Shown: in pieces, positions 28,386 to 37,240 of the stretch | Position numbering within the stretch: the stretch's first letter is position 1 | How the letters are laid out: every line of letters begins with the position of its first letter | From: Roseococcus thiosulfatophilus | Lineage (GTDB): Bacteria > Pseudomonadota > Alphaproteobacteria > Acetobacterales > Acetobacteraceae | Direction of reading: 5' to 3' | Length of the DNA stretch: 64,000 nt | Assembly: GCF_017311575.1 (NCBI RefSeq) | Contig: NZ_JAFFQY010000022.1 | Span: forward strand, 1 to 64,000 | Notes under the pieces: model-generated | Database searches by the model: none | Seen by the model: the letters and a program-made list of their open reading frames with translations, nothing else | What the model was told of the DNA's origin: nothing | Position numbers and translations under genes: made by a program

Positions 28386-30038
28386 TTGCTCGACAGCGCC
28401 ACCCCCGCCCGTCCCGAAGGCTTCCACTACAGCCCGACCTTCCCCCTCGCCGAGGACAAGACGCCCTATCGCCGCCTGCCCATCGAGGGGGTGAAGGTCA
28501 TCGAGGTGGACGGCAAGCGGGTGCTGAAGGTGCCGCCCAAGGCGCTGGAGGAGCTGGCCTTCGCCGCCTGCCGCGACGTGTCGCATCTGCTGCGCCCCGG
28601 CCACTTGGCGCAGCTTTCCTCCATCCTGAAGGACCCGGAGGCCAGCGCGAATGACCGCTTCGTGGCGCTGGACCTGCTGAAGAACGCGAACATCGCCGCC
28701 GGCGGCAAGCTGCCCATGTGCCAGGACACCGGCACCGCCATCGTCTTCGGCAAGAAGGGCCAGCGCGTCTGGGTCGAGGGCAATGAGGAGGAGGCGCTGT
28801 CCTATGGCGTCGCCCGCACCTACACCGAGACCAATCTGCGCTATTCCATGATGGCGCCGCTCTCCATGTTCGACGAGGCGAACACCGGCAACAACATGCC
28901 GGTGGAGTTCACCATCCTGGCCTCACCCGGCGAGGACCATGCCGACGAATTCCACCTGATGTTCGTGCTGAAGGGCGGCGGTTCGGCCAACAAGACCTTC
29001 CTCTACCAACAGACGCGCGCGGTACTGAACAAGCCCAAGCTGCTGGCCTTCATCGAGGAAAAGGTGAAGACGCTGGGCACCTCCGCCTGCCCGCCCTACC
29101 ACCTGGCCATCGCCATCGGCGGCACGAGTGCCGAGGCCAACCTCAAGGCCGTGAAGCTCGCCTCCACGCGCTACCTGGATGGGCTGCCCGAGACGGGCGA
29201 CAAATCCGGCCACGCCATCCGCGACCGCGCGCTGGAGGCCGAGATCCACAAGCTGACGCAGAATCTCGGCATCGGCGCGCAGTTCGGCGGGAAGTATTTC
29301 TGCCACGATGTGCGCGTGGTGCGGATGGCGCGGCATGGCGCGTCGCTGCCCATCGGCATCGGCGTCTCGTGCAGCGCCGACCGGCAGATCAAGGCGAAGA
29401 TCACGGCCGAGGGCGTGTTCCTGGAGGAGCTGGAGCACGACCCGGCCAAGTATCTCCCCGAAGCGACCGACGACATCCTGGGCGGGGAGGTGGTGAAGCT
29501 CGACCTCAACCGCCCCATGGACGCCATCCGCGCGGAATTGGCGAAGCACCCGGTCAAGACCCGCGTCTCGCTCACCGGCACCATCGTGGTCGCGCGCGAC
29601 ATCGCGCACGCGAAGCTGCAGGAGCGGCTGGACCGCGGCGAGGGCCTGCCCGACTACATCAAGAACCACCCCGTCTATTACGCGGGCCCCGCCAAGACGC
29701 CGACGGGCATGGCCACCGGCAGCTTCGGCCCCACCACCGCGGGCCGCATGGACAGCTATGTGGCGGCCTTCCAGGCGGCGGGCGGTTCGCTGGTGATGCT
29801 GGCGAAGGGCAACCGCTCCCGCGCCGTGCGCGAGGCCTGCCAGAAGCATGGCGGCTTCTACCTCGGTTCCGTGGGCGGCCCGGCGGCGCGGCTGGCGCAG
29901 GACTGCATCCGTAAGGTCGAGGTGCTGGAATACCCGGAGCTCGGCATGGAGGCGGTGTGGCGGATCGAGGTGGAGGATTTCCCGGCCTTCATCGTGGTGG
30001 ACGATAAGGGCAACGATTTCTACGAAGGGCTGGAGTGA
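28386..30038 (+). CDS. fumA: Class I (Fe-S) fumarate hydratase
   Basis: A 550-residue TCA-cycle enzyme interconverting fumarate and malate with an oxygen-sensitive [4Fe-4S] cluster. Key segments are [19 protein letters not shown] (cluster Cys), [21 protein letters not shown] (second Cys), [14 protein letters not shown] (third Cys) and the C-terminal domain with [26 protein letters not shown]. No ATG exists near the N-terminus: translation probably starts at the TTG at 28386, giving the conserved [19 protein letters not shown] opening. A second, unrelated fumarase (FumC) lies 1.3 kb downstream. Confidence 0.94.
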   Translation: MLDSATPARPEGFHYSPTFPLAEDKTPYRRLPIEGVKVIEVDGKRVLKVPPKALEELAFAACRDVSHLLRPGHLAQLSSILKDPEASANDRFVALDLLKNANIAAGGKLPMCQDTGTAIVFGKKGQRVWVEGNEEEALSYGVARTYTETNLRYSMMAPLSMFDEANTGNNMPVEFTILASPGEDHADEFHLMFVLKGGGSANKTFLYQQTRAVLNKPKLLAFIEEKVKTLGTSACPPYHLAIAIGGTSAEANLKAVKLASTRYLDGLPETGDKSGHAIRDRALEAEIHKLTQNLGIGAQFGGKYFCHDVRVVRMARHGASLPIGIGVSCSADRQIKAKITAEGVFLEELEHDPAKYLPEATDDILGGEVVKLDLNRPMDAIRAELAKHPVKTRVSLTGTIVVARDIAHAKLQERLDRGEGLPDYIKNHPVYYAGPAKTPTGMATGSFGPTTAGRMDSYVAAFQAAGGSLVMLAKGNRSRAVREACQKHGGFYLGSVGGPAARLAQDCIRKVEVLEYPELGMEAVWRIEVEDFPAFIVVDDKGNDFYEGLE

Positions 30039-30072
30039 TGCAGCGCGCGCCGCGTTGCCCTTCCCTTTCCCT

Positions 30073-30137
30073 GGCACGTGGCCGCCTTCGGCGTCCACAT
30101 GCTTGTTCGGCACGTGGCCGCCTTCGGCGTCCACATG
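30073..30137. repeat. Tandem 29-base repeat (two copies, 36-base period)
   Basis: An identical 29-base segment (ggcacgtggccgcc...cacatg) occurs at 30073-30101 and 30109-30137 between fumA and the DUF2798 gene. The second copy runs straight into a near copy of the fumA 3' end. Confidence 0.9.
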
Positions 30138-30169
30138 ACGGCAACGACTTCCACGAAGGCCTCGAGTGA
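30138..30169 (+). pseudogene. Duplicated 3' tail of fumA
   Basis: The 32 bases match 30007-30038, the last codons of fumA, at 27 positions and would encode GNDFHEGLE-stop versus GNDFYEGLE-stop. The remnant ends in the GTGA that starts the DUF2798 gene. It suggests that the original fumA end was displaced by an internal duplication or insertion. Confidence 0.75.
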
Positions 30170-30405
30170 CCGACCGTCGCCTGCCCGCCCGCTACACCCT
30201 CGCCGTCACGGGATTCTTCCTGACGGCGATCATGACCTTCATCATCTCGGGCATATCCACCGTGATGGCGCTGGGTGTCTCGGTCATGGCGCTGGGCGCA
30301 TGGCCCATCGCCTGGCTCACCTCCTGGGTGATCGCCTTCCCCACCGTGCTCGTCGTGCTGCCGCTCGTGCGGCGGCTGGTGGCACGCCTCGTCGCCCCCG
30401 TGTGA
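30166..30405 (+). CDS. DUF2798 small membrane protein
   Basis: A 79-residue protein with two predicted transmembrane helices: LAVTGFFLTAIMTFIISGISTVMALG, and WPIAWLTSWVIAFPTVLVVLPLVRRLV. The SGISTVMALG and W..SW..AFP..LVVLP pattern is that of DUF2798, whose role is unknown. The start is a GTG at 30166 that overlaps the stop of the duplicated fumA tail, so translational coupling to fumA may have been the ancestral state. The next gene (RidA-like) follows 10 bases later. Confidence 0.8.
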   Translation: MTDRRLPARYTLAVTGFFLTAIMTFIISGISTVMALGVSVMALGAWPIAWLTSWVIAFPTVLVVLPLVRRLVARLVAPV

Positions 30406-30415
30406 GGAATACCGC

Positions 30416-30805
30416 ATGACCCGCCGCCTCATCTCCTCCGGTTCGAAGTTCGAAGAGGAAATCGGTTATTCGCGCGCCGTGGTGGACGGGGATTTCATCT
30501 TCGTCTCCGGCACCACCGGCTATGACTACGCGACCATGACCATCGTGGACGACGTGGCCGCGCAATGCGAGCAGACGCTGAAGAACATCAGCGCCGCCCT
30601 CGCCCAGGCCGATGCCACGCTGGCCGATGTCGTCCGCATGCTGGTCATCGTCCCGCGCCGCGAGGACTGGGCCCCCTGCTGGCCCATCCTGAAGAAGTAT
30701 TTCGGCGAGACGCGCCCCGCCTCCACCCTGATCCACGCGCAGTTGCAGACCGACGCCATGCGCATCGAGATCGAAGTCACCGCGCGGCGCCAGCCCCGCA
30801 GCTAA
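30416..30805 (+). CDS. RidA/YjgF family protein
   Basis: A 129-residue RidA-superfamily protein, probably an enamine/imine deaminase or a structural relative. DGDFIFVSGTTGYDYATMTIVDDVAAQCEQTLKNISAALAQADATLADVVRML is the family core, and RPASTLIHAQLQTDAMRIEIEVTA holds the C-terminal active-site region. The usual catalytic Arg position is less clear (LQTDAMRIEIE, not the R-IEIE context of RutC), so it may not be a canonical deaminase. Located between DUF2798 and a VOC protein in a likely operon. Confidence 0.9.
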   Translation: MTRRLISSGSKFEEEIGYSRAVVDGDFIFVSGTTGYDYATMTIVDDVAAQCEQTLKNISAALAQADATLADVVRMLVIVPRREDWAPCWPILKKYFGETRPASTLIHAQLQTDAMRIEIEVTARRQPRS

Positions 30806-30816
30806 GGACAGCCCAG

Positions 30817-31215
30817 ATGCGCTTCGCCGTGGACCGCCTCGACCACCTGGTCATGACCTGCAAGGACGTGGAGATCACGGCCGCCTGGTACCAGCGCGTG
30901 CTGGGCATGGAGCGGGTGGAGTTCGGCCCGCACCGTCGCACCACCCTGCGCTTCGGCGGCCAGAAGATGAATTTGCGCCCGGTCGAGGCCACGCAATCTG
31001 AATGGTTCTCGGGCGTGGCGACGGCACCTGGCGGGCAGGATCTCTGCTTCATCGTCACCGTCAGCGCGCTTCAGGTGGTGGAGCATCTGCACCGCTGCGG
31101 CGTCATGGTGGAACAGGGGCCGGTGCCGAAGGATGGCGCGCTGGGGCCCATCACCAGCGTCTATTGCCGCGACCCGGACCAGAACCTGATCGAGATCGCC
31201 ACCTACTCCGACTGA
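30817..31215 (+). CDS. VOC (glyoxalase/bleomycin resistance) superfamily protein
   Basis: A 132-residue protein with one vicinal-oxygen-chelate module: RLDHLVMTCKDVEITAAWYQRVLGMERVEF starts with the metal-ligand His, and SVYCRDPDQNLIEIATY ends with the ligand Glu. Such proteins are dioxygenases, isomerases or resistance proteins; this one has no substrate clue. It starts 11 bases after the RidA-like gene and is probably cotranscribed with it. Confidence 0.88.
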   Translation: MRFAVDRLDHLVMTCKDVEITAAWYQRVLGMERVEFGPHRRTTLRFGGQKMNLRPVEATQSEWFSGVATAPGGQDLCFIVTVSALQVVEHLHRCGVMVEQGPVPKDGALGPITSVYCRDPDQNLIEIATYSD

Positions 31216-31324
31216 AAACCGAAGCGGCCCCTCATCCGCACGCCCCTCTCGCGCGTTTTGCGCGCGGGTGGGGGTGTCGGCGCGCCATGCTATCCTCCGC
31301 CCCACCACAAGGGGTTGAGGCCAC

Positions 31325-32707
31325 ATGACCACGCGCACCGAAACCGACAGCCTCGGCACGGTCGAGATTCCCGCCGAGCGCATCTGGGGCCCGCAGACCG
31401 AACGCGCCCGCCACCTCTTCGCCATTGGAACCGAGCGTTTCCCGCCCTTGCTGCTGCGCGCGCTGGGCCAGCAGAAATGGGCGGCGGCGGAGGCCAATGC
31501 GCGGCTGGACGAATTGCCGCGCCATTTGACGGACGCCATCCAGCAGGCGGCGCAGGAGATCATCGCGGGCCAGCGCGACGTGGATTTCCCACTGACCATC
31601 TGGCAGACCGGCTCCGGCACCCAGACCAACATGAACGCGAACGAGGTCATCGCGAACCGCGCCAACCAGCTGCTGGGCGCGAAGCTGGGCGCGCGGGCGC
31701 CGGTGCATCCGAACGATCATGTGAACCGCGGCCAATCCTCGAACGACAGCTTCCCCACCATCATGCACCTGGCGGCGGCCGAGGCCGCGCAGCGCCGCCT
31801 GAAGCCTGCCCTGGAACTGCTCGCCGCCAGCCTGAACGCCCGCGCCGAGGAATGGGCCGGCATCATCAAGATGGGGCGCACCCACCTGATGGACGCCGTG
31901 CCCGTCACGCTGGGCGGCGAATTCGCCACCTGGGCAAGGCAGGTGATCCATGGCGTCGCGCGGCTCGATGCCGCCATGCCGCGGCTGCTGCAACTGCCCC
32001 AGGGCGGCACCGCGGCCGGCACCGGCCTGAACCGCCACCCCGATTTCGACCGCATCTTCTGCGAGGTGGTGGCCACCCGCACGGGCCTCGCCTTCACGCC
32101 CAACCCCGACAAGTCCGAGGGCATGGCGGCGCATGACGCGCTGCTGGAACTGCACGGGGCGATGAACACCATCGCCGCCTCGCTGATGAAGATCGGCAAT
32201 GACATCCGCCTGCTGGGCAGCGGGCCGCGCGCGGGGCTGGCGGAACTCGTCATCCCCGATGACGGGCTTTCCAGCTCCATCATGCCCGGCAAGACCAACC
32301 CCACCCAGAGCGAGGCGCTGACCATGGTCTGCGCCCAGGTCATGGGCAACCAGGTGACGGTCACCATCGGCGCGTCGCAGGGGCATCTGGAACTGAACAC
32401 CTTCAAGCCCGTCATCATCCAGGCGGTGCTGCAATCCGCCACCCTGATGGCCGAGGCCGCCACCAGCTTCGCCCGCCACATGGTGGACAAGCTGGAACCC
32501 AACCACGCGCGCCTGGCCGAGAACCTGGCGAAGTCCCTCATGCTCGCCACCGCGCTGAACCCGCATATCGGCTATGACCGCGCGGTCGCCATCGCCAAGC
32601 GCGCCCTGCACGAGGACCTGACCCTGCGCGAGGCCGCCGAACGCGAGGGCGTCGCGGGCGAGGATTTCGACGCCTGGGTGAAACCGGAGGCGATGCTGCG
32701 ACCGTGA
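31325..32707 (+). CDS. fumC: Class II fumarate hydratase
   Basis: A 460-residue oxygen-stable fumarase of the aspartase/fumarase superfamily. TWQTGSGTQTNMNANEV-like motif (IWQTGSGTQTNMNANEVIANRA), NDHVNRGQSSNDSFPT, IKMGRTHLMDAVPVTLGGEF and the signature loop SSIMPGKTNPTQSEA are all intact. It is probably the aerobic or iron-limited counterpart of the class I enzyme at 28.4 kb. The ATG has GGGGTTGAGG upstream. Its stop overlaps the GTG start of the small RHH gene. Confidence 0.96.
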   Translation: MTTRTETDSLGTVEIPAERIWGPQTERARHLFAIGTERFPPLLLRALGQQKWAAAEANARLDELPRHLTDAIQQAAQEIIAGQRDVDFPLTIWQTGSGTQTNMNANEVIANRANQLLGAKLGARAPVHPNDHVNRGQSSNDSFPTIMHLAAAEAAQRRLKPALELLAASLNARAEEWAGIIKMGRTHLMDAVPVTLGGEFATWARQVIHGVARLDAAMPRLLQLPQGGTAAGTGLNRHPDFDRIFCEVVATRTGLAFTPNPDKSEGMAAHDALLELHGAMNTIAASLMKIGNDIRLLGSGPRAGLAELVIPDDGLSSSIMPGKTNPTQSEALTMVCAQVMGNQVTVTIGASQGHLELNTFKPVIIQAVLQSATLMAEAATSFARHMVDKLEPNHARLAENLAKSLMLATALNPHIGYDRAVAIAKRALHEDLTLREAAEREGVAGEDFDAWVKPEAMLRP

Positions 32708-32931
32708 CAGGGCACCTGGTGAAGCGCAGCCTGCGGCTGGCGGGCCATGGCACCTCCATCGCGCTGGAACCCGCCTTCTGGGCCGCGCTCGAGGAGGAGG
32801 CCGCGCGGCGTGCCATGCCGCTGGCCGCCCTCATCGCCGAGCAGGATGCGGCGCGCGCCGACGCGGCGGAGCCGCTGACCAGCCGGCTGCGCGTCTTCGC
32901 GCTGGAATGCGCGCGGCGCGATCGCGCCTGA
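32704..32931 (+). CDS. Ribbon-helix-helix domain protein
   Basis: A 75-residue basic protein: VKRSLRLAGHGTSIALEPAFWAALEEEAARRAMPLAALIAEQDAARA is the beta-strand plus two helices of the RHH_4-type domain seen in small alphaproteobacterial DNA-binding proteins. It starts with GTG in a GTGA overlap with fumC, so it is coupled to fumC. Target unknown; autoregulation of the fumC transcript is one possibility. Confidence 0.8.
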   Translation: MTGHLVKRSLRLAGHGTSIALEPAFWAALEEEAARRAMPLAALIAEQDAARADAAEPLTSRLRVFALECARRDRA

Positions 32932-32982
32932 CCCGCGGAGGCGGAACCCGTCCAAGGCGTGTCCCCGCCGCCAGCCAAGACC

Positions 32983-33879
32983 TCAGCGCAGCGCCGCCGC
33001 GCGGTCCATCGCTGCCAGTGCGTCGGCCGCGCCCAGCAGGCGCACCTGGCCCTTCAGCCGCAGGCAGACGCCCAGCACCAGGCCGCGCGCCAGCAGGCGC
33101 TCGGCGCAGGCCTCGCCGTGCCCGAGGGCCTCGGACACCACCTGATCCGGCAATTCGCCCACATGCGTGGTCACGGCCAGGTCGCGCAGGTCGCTGTCGG
33201 GGTCGAGGCTGTCGGCCGGGGCGCGGGAGATGGCCTGGTGGTCCGCATCCACGGCATTGGCGATGATGGTGGCCGCCGCATCGGCCTCGGGCGCGCGGGC
33301 GGCCAGCACCGTCACCGCATCGGCGATCCCGCGCGAGAAGCTGCGGCCCCGCCAGCCGGAGGTCGCGATGCCGCGCACCTCGTCCCGCCCCCGGATCACG
33401 GCCAACCCGTCGGGCGCCCCGGCCTCCGGCCCCTCCACCAGCCCGACCCGCAAGGTGCTGGCGGGCGAGAGGTGCAGCGCGATGTCGCCGCCATTGTTCA
33501 CATGCGCGAGCTGCACGCCCGGCACGGCGGCGATGGCGGCCAGCACATGCTCGGCCACGGCCCCCGCCACGGCCGCCATGGGGGTGATGAAGGTGGCGCG
33601 GTGGGGCCAGGCGGCCTCGGCCATGCGGCGGGCGACGGGGTGGCGGAAGCTGGGCATCCGGCCCAGCAAAGGCGTGCGGAGCAGCGGCAATTCCAGCGCC
33701 AGCGCCGGCAGCAGGCCGGTCAGCGCCGCGGTGGCCGCCTCGCGCGCCTGGAGCACGGCGGGGCGCAACCCCTCGATGCCGATGACGAGATCAATGGGCC
33801 CGTCCTGCAGATGCAGCCGCCCATCGGGCAGCATGGCGCGCCGTGGCGCGGGCCAGGCGCTCATGCCCCCATCGGTCAT
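32983..33879 (-). CDS. UPF0280 family protein, ApbE-like
   Basis: A 298-residue protein of the UPF0280 family, distantly related to the flavin transferase ApbE. The motif LAHVNNGGDIALHL (Asn128-Ile133) matches the flavin/metal-binding NxGGDI of ApbE, and AGAVAEHVLAAI precedes it as in that fold. The start at 33879 overlaps by ATGA the stop of the 6-hydroxynicotinate-reductase-like gene, so the two are coupled. Because E. barkeri 6-hydroxynicotinate reductase is reported to contain covalent flavin, attachment of that flavin is a reasonable hypothesis; it is not shown by sequence alone. Confidence 0.82.
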   Translation of the reverse strand: MTDGGMSAWPAPRRAMLPDGRLHLQDGPIDLVIGIEGLRPAVLQAREAATAALTGLLPALALELPLLRTPLLGRMPSFRHPVARRMAEAAWPHRATFITPMAAVAGAVAEHVLAAIAAVPGVQLAHVNNGGDIALHLSPASTLRVGLVEGPEAGAPDGLAVIRGRDEVRGIATSGWRGRSFSRGIADAVTVLAARAPEADAAATIIANAVDADHQAISRAPADSLDPDSDLRDLAVTTHVGELPDQVVSEALGHGEACAERLLARGLVLGVCLRLKGQVRLLGAADALAAMDRAAALR

Positions 33880-35363
33880 GAGGGCGCGTCGGGCCAGGGG
33901 TTGGCGCGCGGCCAGGGGGCGTTCACCGCGGCCTCCGCATGGCGGGCGAGCAGGGTCTCGAGGGCGATGGCCTGGTCCACATGCCCTCCAAGTGCGGCGT
34001 AAAGCCCGGCGCGCAAGGTGAATTCGATGGGCGCCACCAAGGCGGGCGTGGGGACGTAACCAAAGGCATTGTCCGGGATGGCCAGCACATCGGCCATGAT
34101 GGTGATGCCCCCGCCCGGCCAGAGGGTGCAGGGCGCGCCGCCCATGGTGACGCGCACCTCGCCCGCCTGGACGCTGCGGGTGAGCAGGATGGGGTTTTCC
34201 GTGACGCCCGCGCGCAGCGAACCGCCGGCGCCCGCCATGAAGAGGATGGAGGTCAGCGCCGGTTCGCAATTCTCGCCGATGCGGGCGACCGTCTGGGCCA
34301 CGGAATCGGGCATCGGCGCCACCACGGGGCGCAAGGCCTCGTCCAGTTCCAGCCAGAGGGAATCCTCGCCCGTGGTGCTGGTCATCAGCACGCGCATGCC
34401 GGGCCAGGCGAGTTTCGCATCAATGCTCTCGATCAGCGTCAGCGGGTCCGTCACATCGGTCCCGCCCCAGCCGGTGCCGGGGTGGGCCACCTGGAAATAG
34501 CGCCCGGGGGTGGAGCGTCGGCCGCGCACGCGCAGGCCGGAGGGGCGCATGCTCAGGCAGCGCCCGGCCTGGTGCTCGGTGAGGACACCGGTGATGTGGT
34601 CGTCCACCACCACGACCTCGTCCACATGGCCCTGCCATTGCTGGGCGAAGATGCCGACCGCGGCGCTGCCGCAGCCGACCCGCATGCGCGTCTCGGCCAC
34701 GCCGTTCACGATGGGCGCCGCACCCGCCTGGAGCGTGACGCGGGAGCCGCCGGGGATGGTCACCTCGATGGCCTGCTTGCGGCACAGCGCCAGCATGGCG
34801 GCGCAGGTCACCTGGCCCTCGCGCTTGGAGCCGCCCGTCAGGTGCCGCACCCCGCCGAGGCTCAGCATCTGGCTGCCATATTCGGCGGTGGTGACATGGC
34901 CGATCTGTTCGCCCTCATGCATCACCGGCGCGCATTCGGGGCCGAGGTGTCGGTCGGTGTCGATCTTCACCTTCAACCCGCAATAGCTGAAGATTCCCTC
35001 GGTCACGACCGTGACCGTGTCCACCCCCTCATGCTTCTGCGCCACGATGAAGGGGGCGGGCTTGTAGTCCGGATAGGTGGTGCCGGCGCCGATGGCGGTC
35101 ACGAAGACCTGGGGCGCGGGGGTGACGCCGCCCGCCCAATCCTCGGCGGCATCCAGGAAGGGCACCAGCGGCGCGCCCTCCTCCACCGCCTGGTGCAGCA
35201 GCACCAGCGGATCGGTGCGGATGAGGCGGCCATCTTCATTCGCGTAACGGTGGCAGGCCCCGGCGCGGCCGGGGCGGATGCGGCACAGCACCGGGCAGGC
35301 GTCGCAGCGGACGATGCCCTCGTTCCCCTCGCGGGCGCCGAATTGCTCGGTCCGGTCGGTCAT
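33876..35363 (-). CDS. 6-hydroxynicotinate reductase-like Fe-S flavoprotein
   Basis: A 495-residue protein matching my recollection of 6-hydroxynicotinate reductase (Hnr), which reduces 6-hydroxynicotinate to 1,4,5,6-tetrahydro-6-oxonicotinate in nicotinate breakdown. The N-terminus carries one clear cluster motif, CDACPVLC...CHRY (Cys20, 23, 27, 37). Other Cys are at YCGLK, PECAP and VGCGSAAVG. E. barkeri Hnr has more clusters, so the electron path may differ. The start is uncertain: ATG 35363 (used) or ATG 35408. Divergent from the enamidase-like gene, the next step of that pathway, which strengthens the assignment. True substrate unproven. Confidence 0.75.
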   Translation of the reverse strand: MTDRTEQFGAREGNEGIVRCDACPVLCRIRPGRAGACHRYANEDGRLIRTDPLVLLHQAVEEGAPLVPFLDAAEDWAGGVTPAPQVFVTAIGAGTTYPDYKPAPFIVAQKHEGVDTVTVVTEGIFSYCGLKVKIDTDRHLGPECAPVMHEGEQIGHVTTAEYGSQMLSLGGVRHLTGGSKREGQVTCAAMLALCRKQAIEVTIPGGSRVTLQAGAAPIVNGVAETRMRVGCGSAAVGIFAQQWQGHVDEVVVVDDHITGVLTEHQAGRCLSMRPSGLRVRGRRSTPGRYFQVAHPGTGWGGTDVTDPLTLIESIDAKLAWPGMRVLMTSTTGEDSLWLELDEALRPVVAPMPDSVAQTVARIGENCEPALTSILFMAGAGGSLRAGVTENPILLTRSVQAGEVRVTMGGAPCTLWPGGGITIMADVLAIPDNAFGYVPTPALVAPIEFTLRAGLYAALGGHVDQAIALETLLARHAEAAVNAPWPRANPWPDAPS

Positions 35364-35485
35364 GGGCGGGCCGCCAGGTGGGGGTGTCGCAAATCCTGCC
35401 TCCGTCATCGCAACGGATTGTGCTTTCCCTTGGCGGCACGCTCAATCGGAAACTAGGCTGGGATATCAGGCGCAAGGGGGATTGG

Positions 35486-36646
35486 ATGGCGCGGGTGCTG
35501 GTGCGTGGCATAGGACTGTTCTTCACGGGCGAGATGGACGCCCCCCTGCGGGAGGCGGACGCCCTGCTGATCGAGGGCGGGAAGGTGGCCGGCATCGGCC
35601 GCGCGGCGGATTTCGACCCGGAGGGCGCCACGGTCATTGACGCCAAGGGCTGCGCCGTCATGCCGGGCCTGATTGACAACCATGTGCATCCGGCCTTCGG
35701 CGACTGGACGCCGCGCCAGAACCAGCTGGGCTGGATCGAGGCCATGGTGCATGGCGGCACCACCACCCTGATCTCGGCCGGCGAGGTCCATCTGCCCGGC
35801 CGCCCGAAGGACCCGGTGGGGGTGAAGGCGCTCGCCATCGCCGCCCAGCGCTGCTTCAGCGCCTTCCGCCCCATGGGCGCGCGGGTGCTGGCCGGCGCCC
35901 CGGTGCCCGAGCGTGGCCTGACCGCCGCCGACTACGCCGAGATGGCCGCCGCCGGCGTGCGCTTCGTGGGCGAATTCGGCCTGGGCACGGTGAAGGACGA
36001 GGCCGAGGTGGTGGAGGTGATGGGCCATGTCCGCGCCGCCGGACTGAACGCCATGATCCATTGCGGCGGGCCTTCCATCGCGGGGTCCAACCTGATGCAG
36101 GCGCCGGTGGTGATCGCGGCCGATGCCGACATCGTGGCGCATATCAATGGCGGCCCGACCAGCCTTCCCGCCGCCGAACTGACGAAGGTGATCGAGGGCA
36201 CGAAGCGCGCCATCGAGGTGGTGCACAACGGCAACCCGCGCAACGCCATCCACGCCATGAACGTGCTGCGGGAGATGGGCCGGCTGGACCGGCTGGTGCT
36301 GGGCACGGACAGCCCGGCGGGGTCGGGCGTGCAGCCGCTGGGTGTCATGCGGACCATCTCGCTGCTGTGCAGCCTGGGCGGGCTTGATCCGGCCATCGCC
36401 ATTGCCGCGGCCGGCGGCAACACGGCGCGCTGGCGGGGCATCGAGGCCGGGACCATCGCGGTGGGGCGCCCCGCGGACCTGGTGTTCCTGGACGCCCCCA
36501 TCGGCGGGGCGGGCAGCGATGCCGCCCAGGCCTTCGGGTTCGGCGAATTGCCCGGCATCGGCATGGTGATGGTGGACGGCGAGGTGAAGACCGGGCGCAG
36601 CCGCAACACGCCCCCCGCCGCGCTCATCCCGGAGGTGCTGGCATGA
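35486..36646 (+). CDS. Enamidase-like amidohydrolase
   Basis: A 386-residue amidohydrolase-superfamily enzyme, nearly the length of E. barkeri enamidase, which hydrolyses tetrahydro-6-oxonicotinate to 2-formylglutarate and ammonia. Probable metal ligands are His66 and His68 (DNHVHPAF), Glu163 (VGEFGLGTV), His192 (MIHCGGPS), His219 (VAHINGGPTS) and Asp275 (GTDSPAGSG). A Glu bridge in place of the usual carbamylated Lys is as described for enamidase. AAGGGGG precedes the ATG at 35486. First gene of the rightward catabolic operon; the next gene overlaps by ATGA. Confidence 0.82.
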   Translation: MARVLVRGIGLFFTGEMDAPLREADALLIEGGKVAGIGRAADFDPEGATVIDAKGCAVMPGLIDNHVHPAFGDWTPRQNQLGWIEAMVHGGTTTLISAGEVHLPGRPKDPVGVKALAIAAQRCFSAFRPMGARVLAGAPVPERGLTAADYAEMAAAGVRFVGEFGLGTVKDEAEVVEVMGHVRAAGLNAMIHCGGPSIAGSNLMQAPVVIAADADIVAHINGGPTSLPAAELTKVIEGTKRAIEVVHNGNPRNAIHAMNVLREMGRLDRLVLGTDSPAGSGVQPLGVMRTISLLCSLGGLDPAIAIAAAGGNTARWRGIEAGTIAVGRPADLVFLDAPIGGAGSDAAQAFGFGELPGIGMVMVDGEVKTGRSRNTPPAALIPEVLA

Positions 36647-37221
36647 TCATCCGGAAATACCTCTCGCTGGTGGAGGAGGTGGCGCTGGAACAGGGCCAGA
36701 CCGTGACGCCCCCCATCCGCCGCGCCGTCGCCGCCTGCGTGCTGCAGAACCCCTTCGCGGGACGCTATGTCGAGGACCTGGCGCCGCTGATCGAGGCGGG
36801 CGAGGCGCTGGGCGCCGAACTCGCCGCCCGCGCCGTGGCCGCGCTGGGCATTCCGGGGGAGGCAGGCCACAGCTTCGGCAAGGCCGCCGTGGTGGGCGAG
36901 GGGGGCGAGCTGGAACACGCCGCCGCCCTGCTGCACCCGAAGATGGGCGCGCCGGTGCGCGCCGCGCTGGGCAAGGGGCCGGCGCTGATCCCTTCCGCCA
37001 AGAAGCGGGGCGGCATGGGCACGGCCATCGACATCCCGCTCGGCCACAAGGATGCGGCCTTTGTCCGCTCGCATTTCGACGCCATCGAGTTCCGCTGCAC
37101 GGATGCGCCCATGGCCGGCGAAATCCTGCTCTGCCTGGCGCTGACCACCGGGGGGCGGCCGCTGCCGCGCATTGGCGGGCTGGAGGTGAAGGACATCATG
37201 GGGACGGATGGCTTGAGATGA
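36643..37221 (+). CDS. Amino acid synthesis (DUF1185/PF06684) family protein
   Basis: A 192-residue protein of the AA_synth family, whose name reflects an old guess and whose biochemistry is not established. Conserved-looking segments are LQNPFAGRYVEDLAPLI, GKAAVVGEGGELEHAAALLHPKMGAPVR, IPSAKKRGGMGTAIDIPLGHKDAAFVRSHFD and GEILLCLALTTGGRPLPRIGG. Coupled to the enamidase-like gene by ATGA. Its presence between enamidase and hydroxylase genes suggests a catabolic step, perhaps on the ring-opened product. Confidence 0.85.
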   Translation: MIIRKYLSLVEEVALEQGQTVTPPIRRAVAACVLQNPFAGRYVEDLAPLIEAGEALGAELAARAVAALGIPGEAGHSFGKAAVVGEGGELEHAAALLHPKMGAPVRAALGKGPALIPSAKKRGGMGTAIDIPLGHKDAAFVRSHFDAIEFRCTDAPMAGEILLCLALTTGGRPLPRIGGLEVKDIMGTDGLR

Positions 37222-37240
37222 ACGCAGGCGGGCCGTGCCG

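Noticed and set aside
30416-30805. Second RutC
   Set aside because: It is a RidA-family protein but lacks the rut context and differs at the C-terminal active-site stretch.
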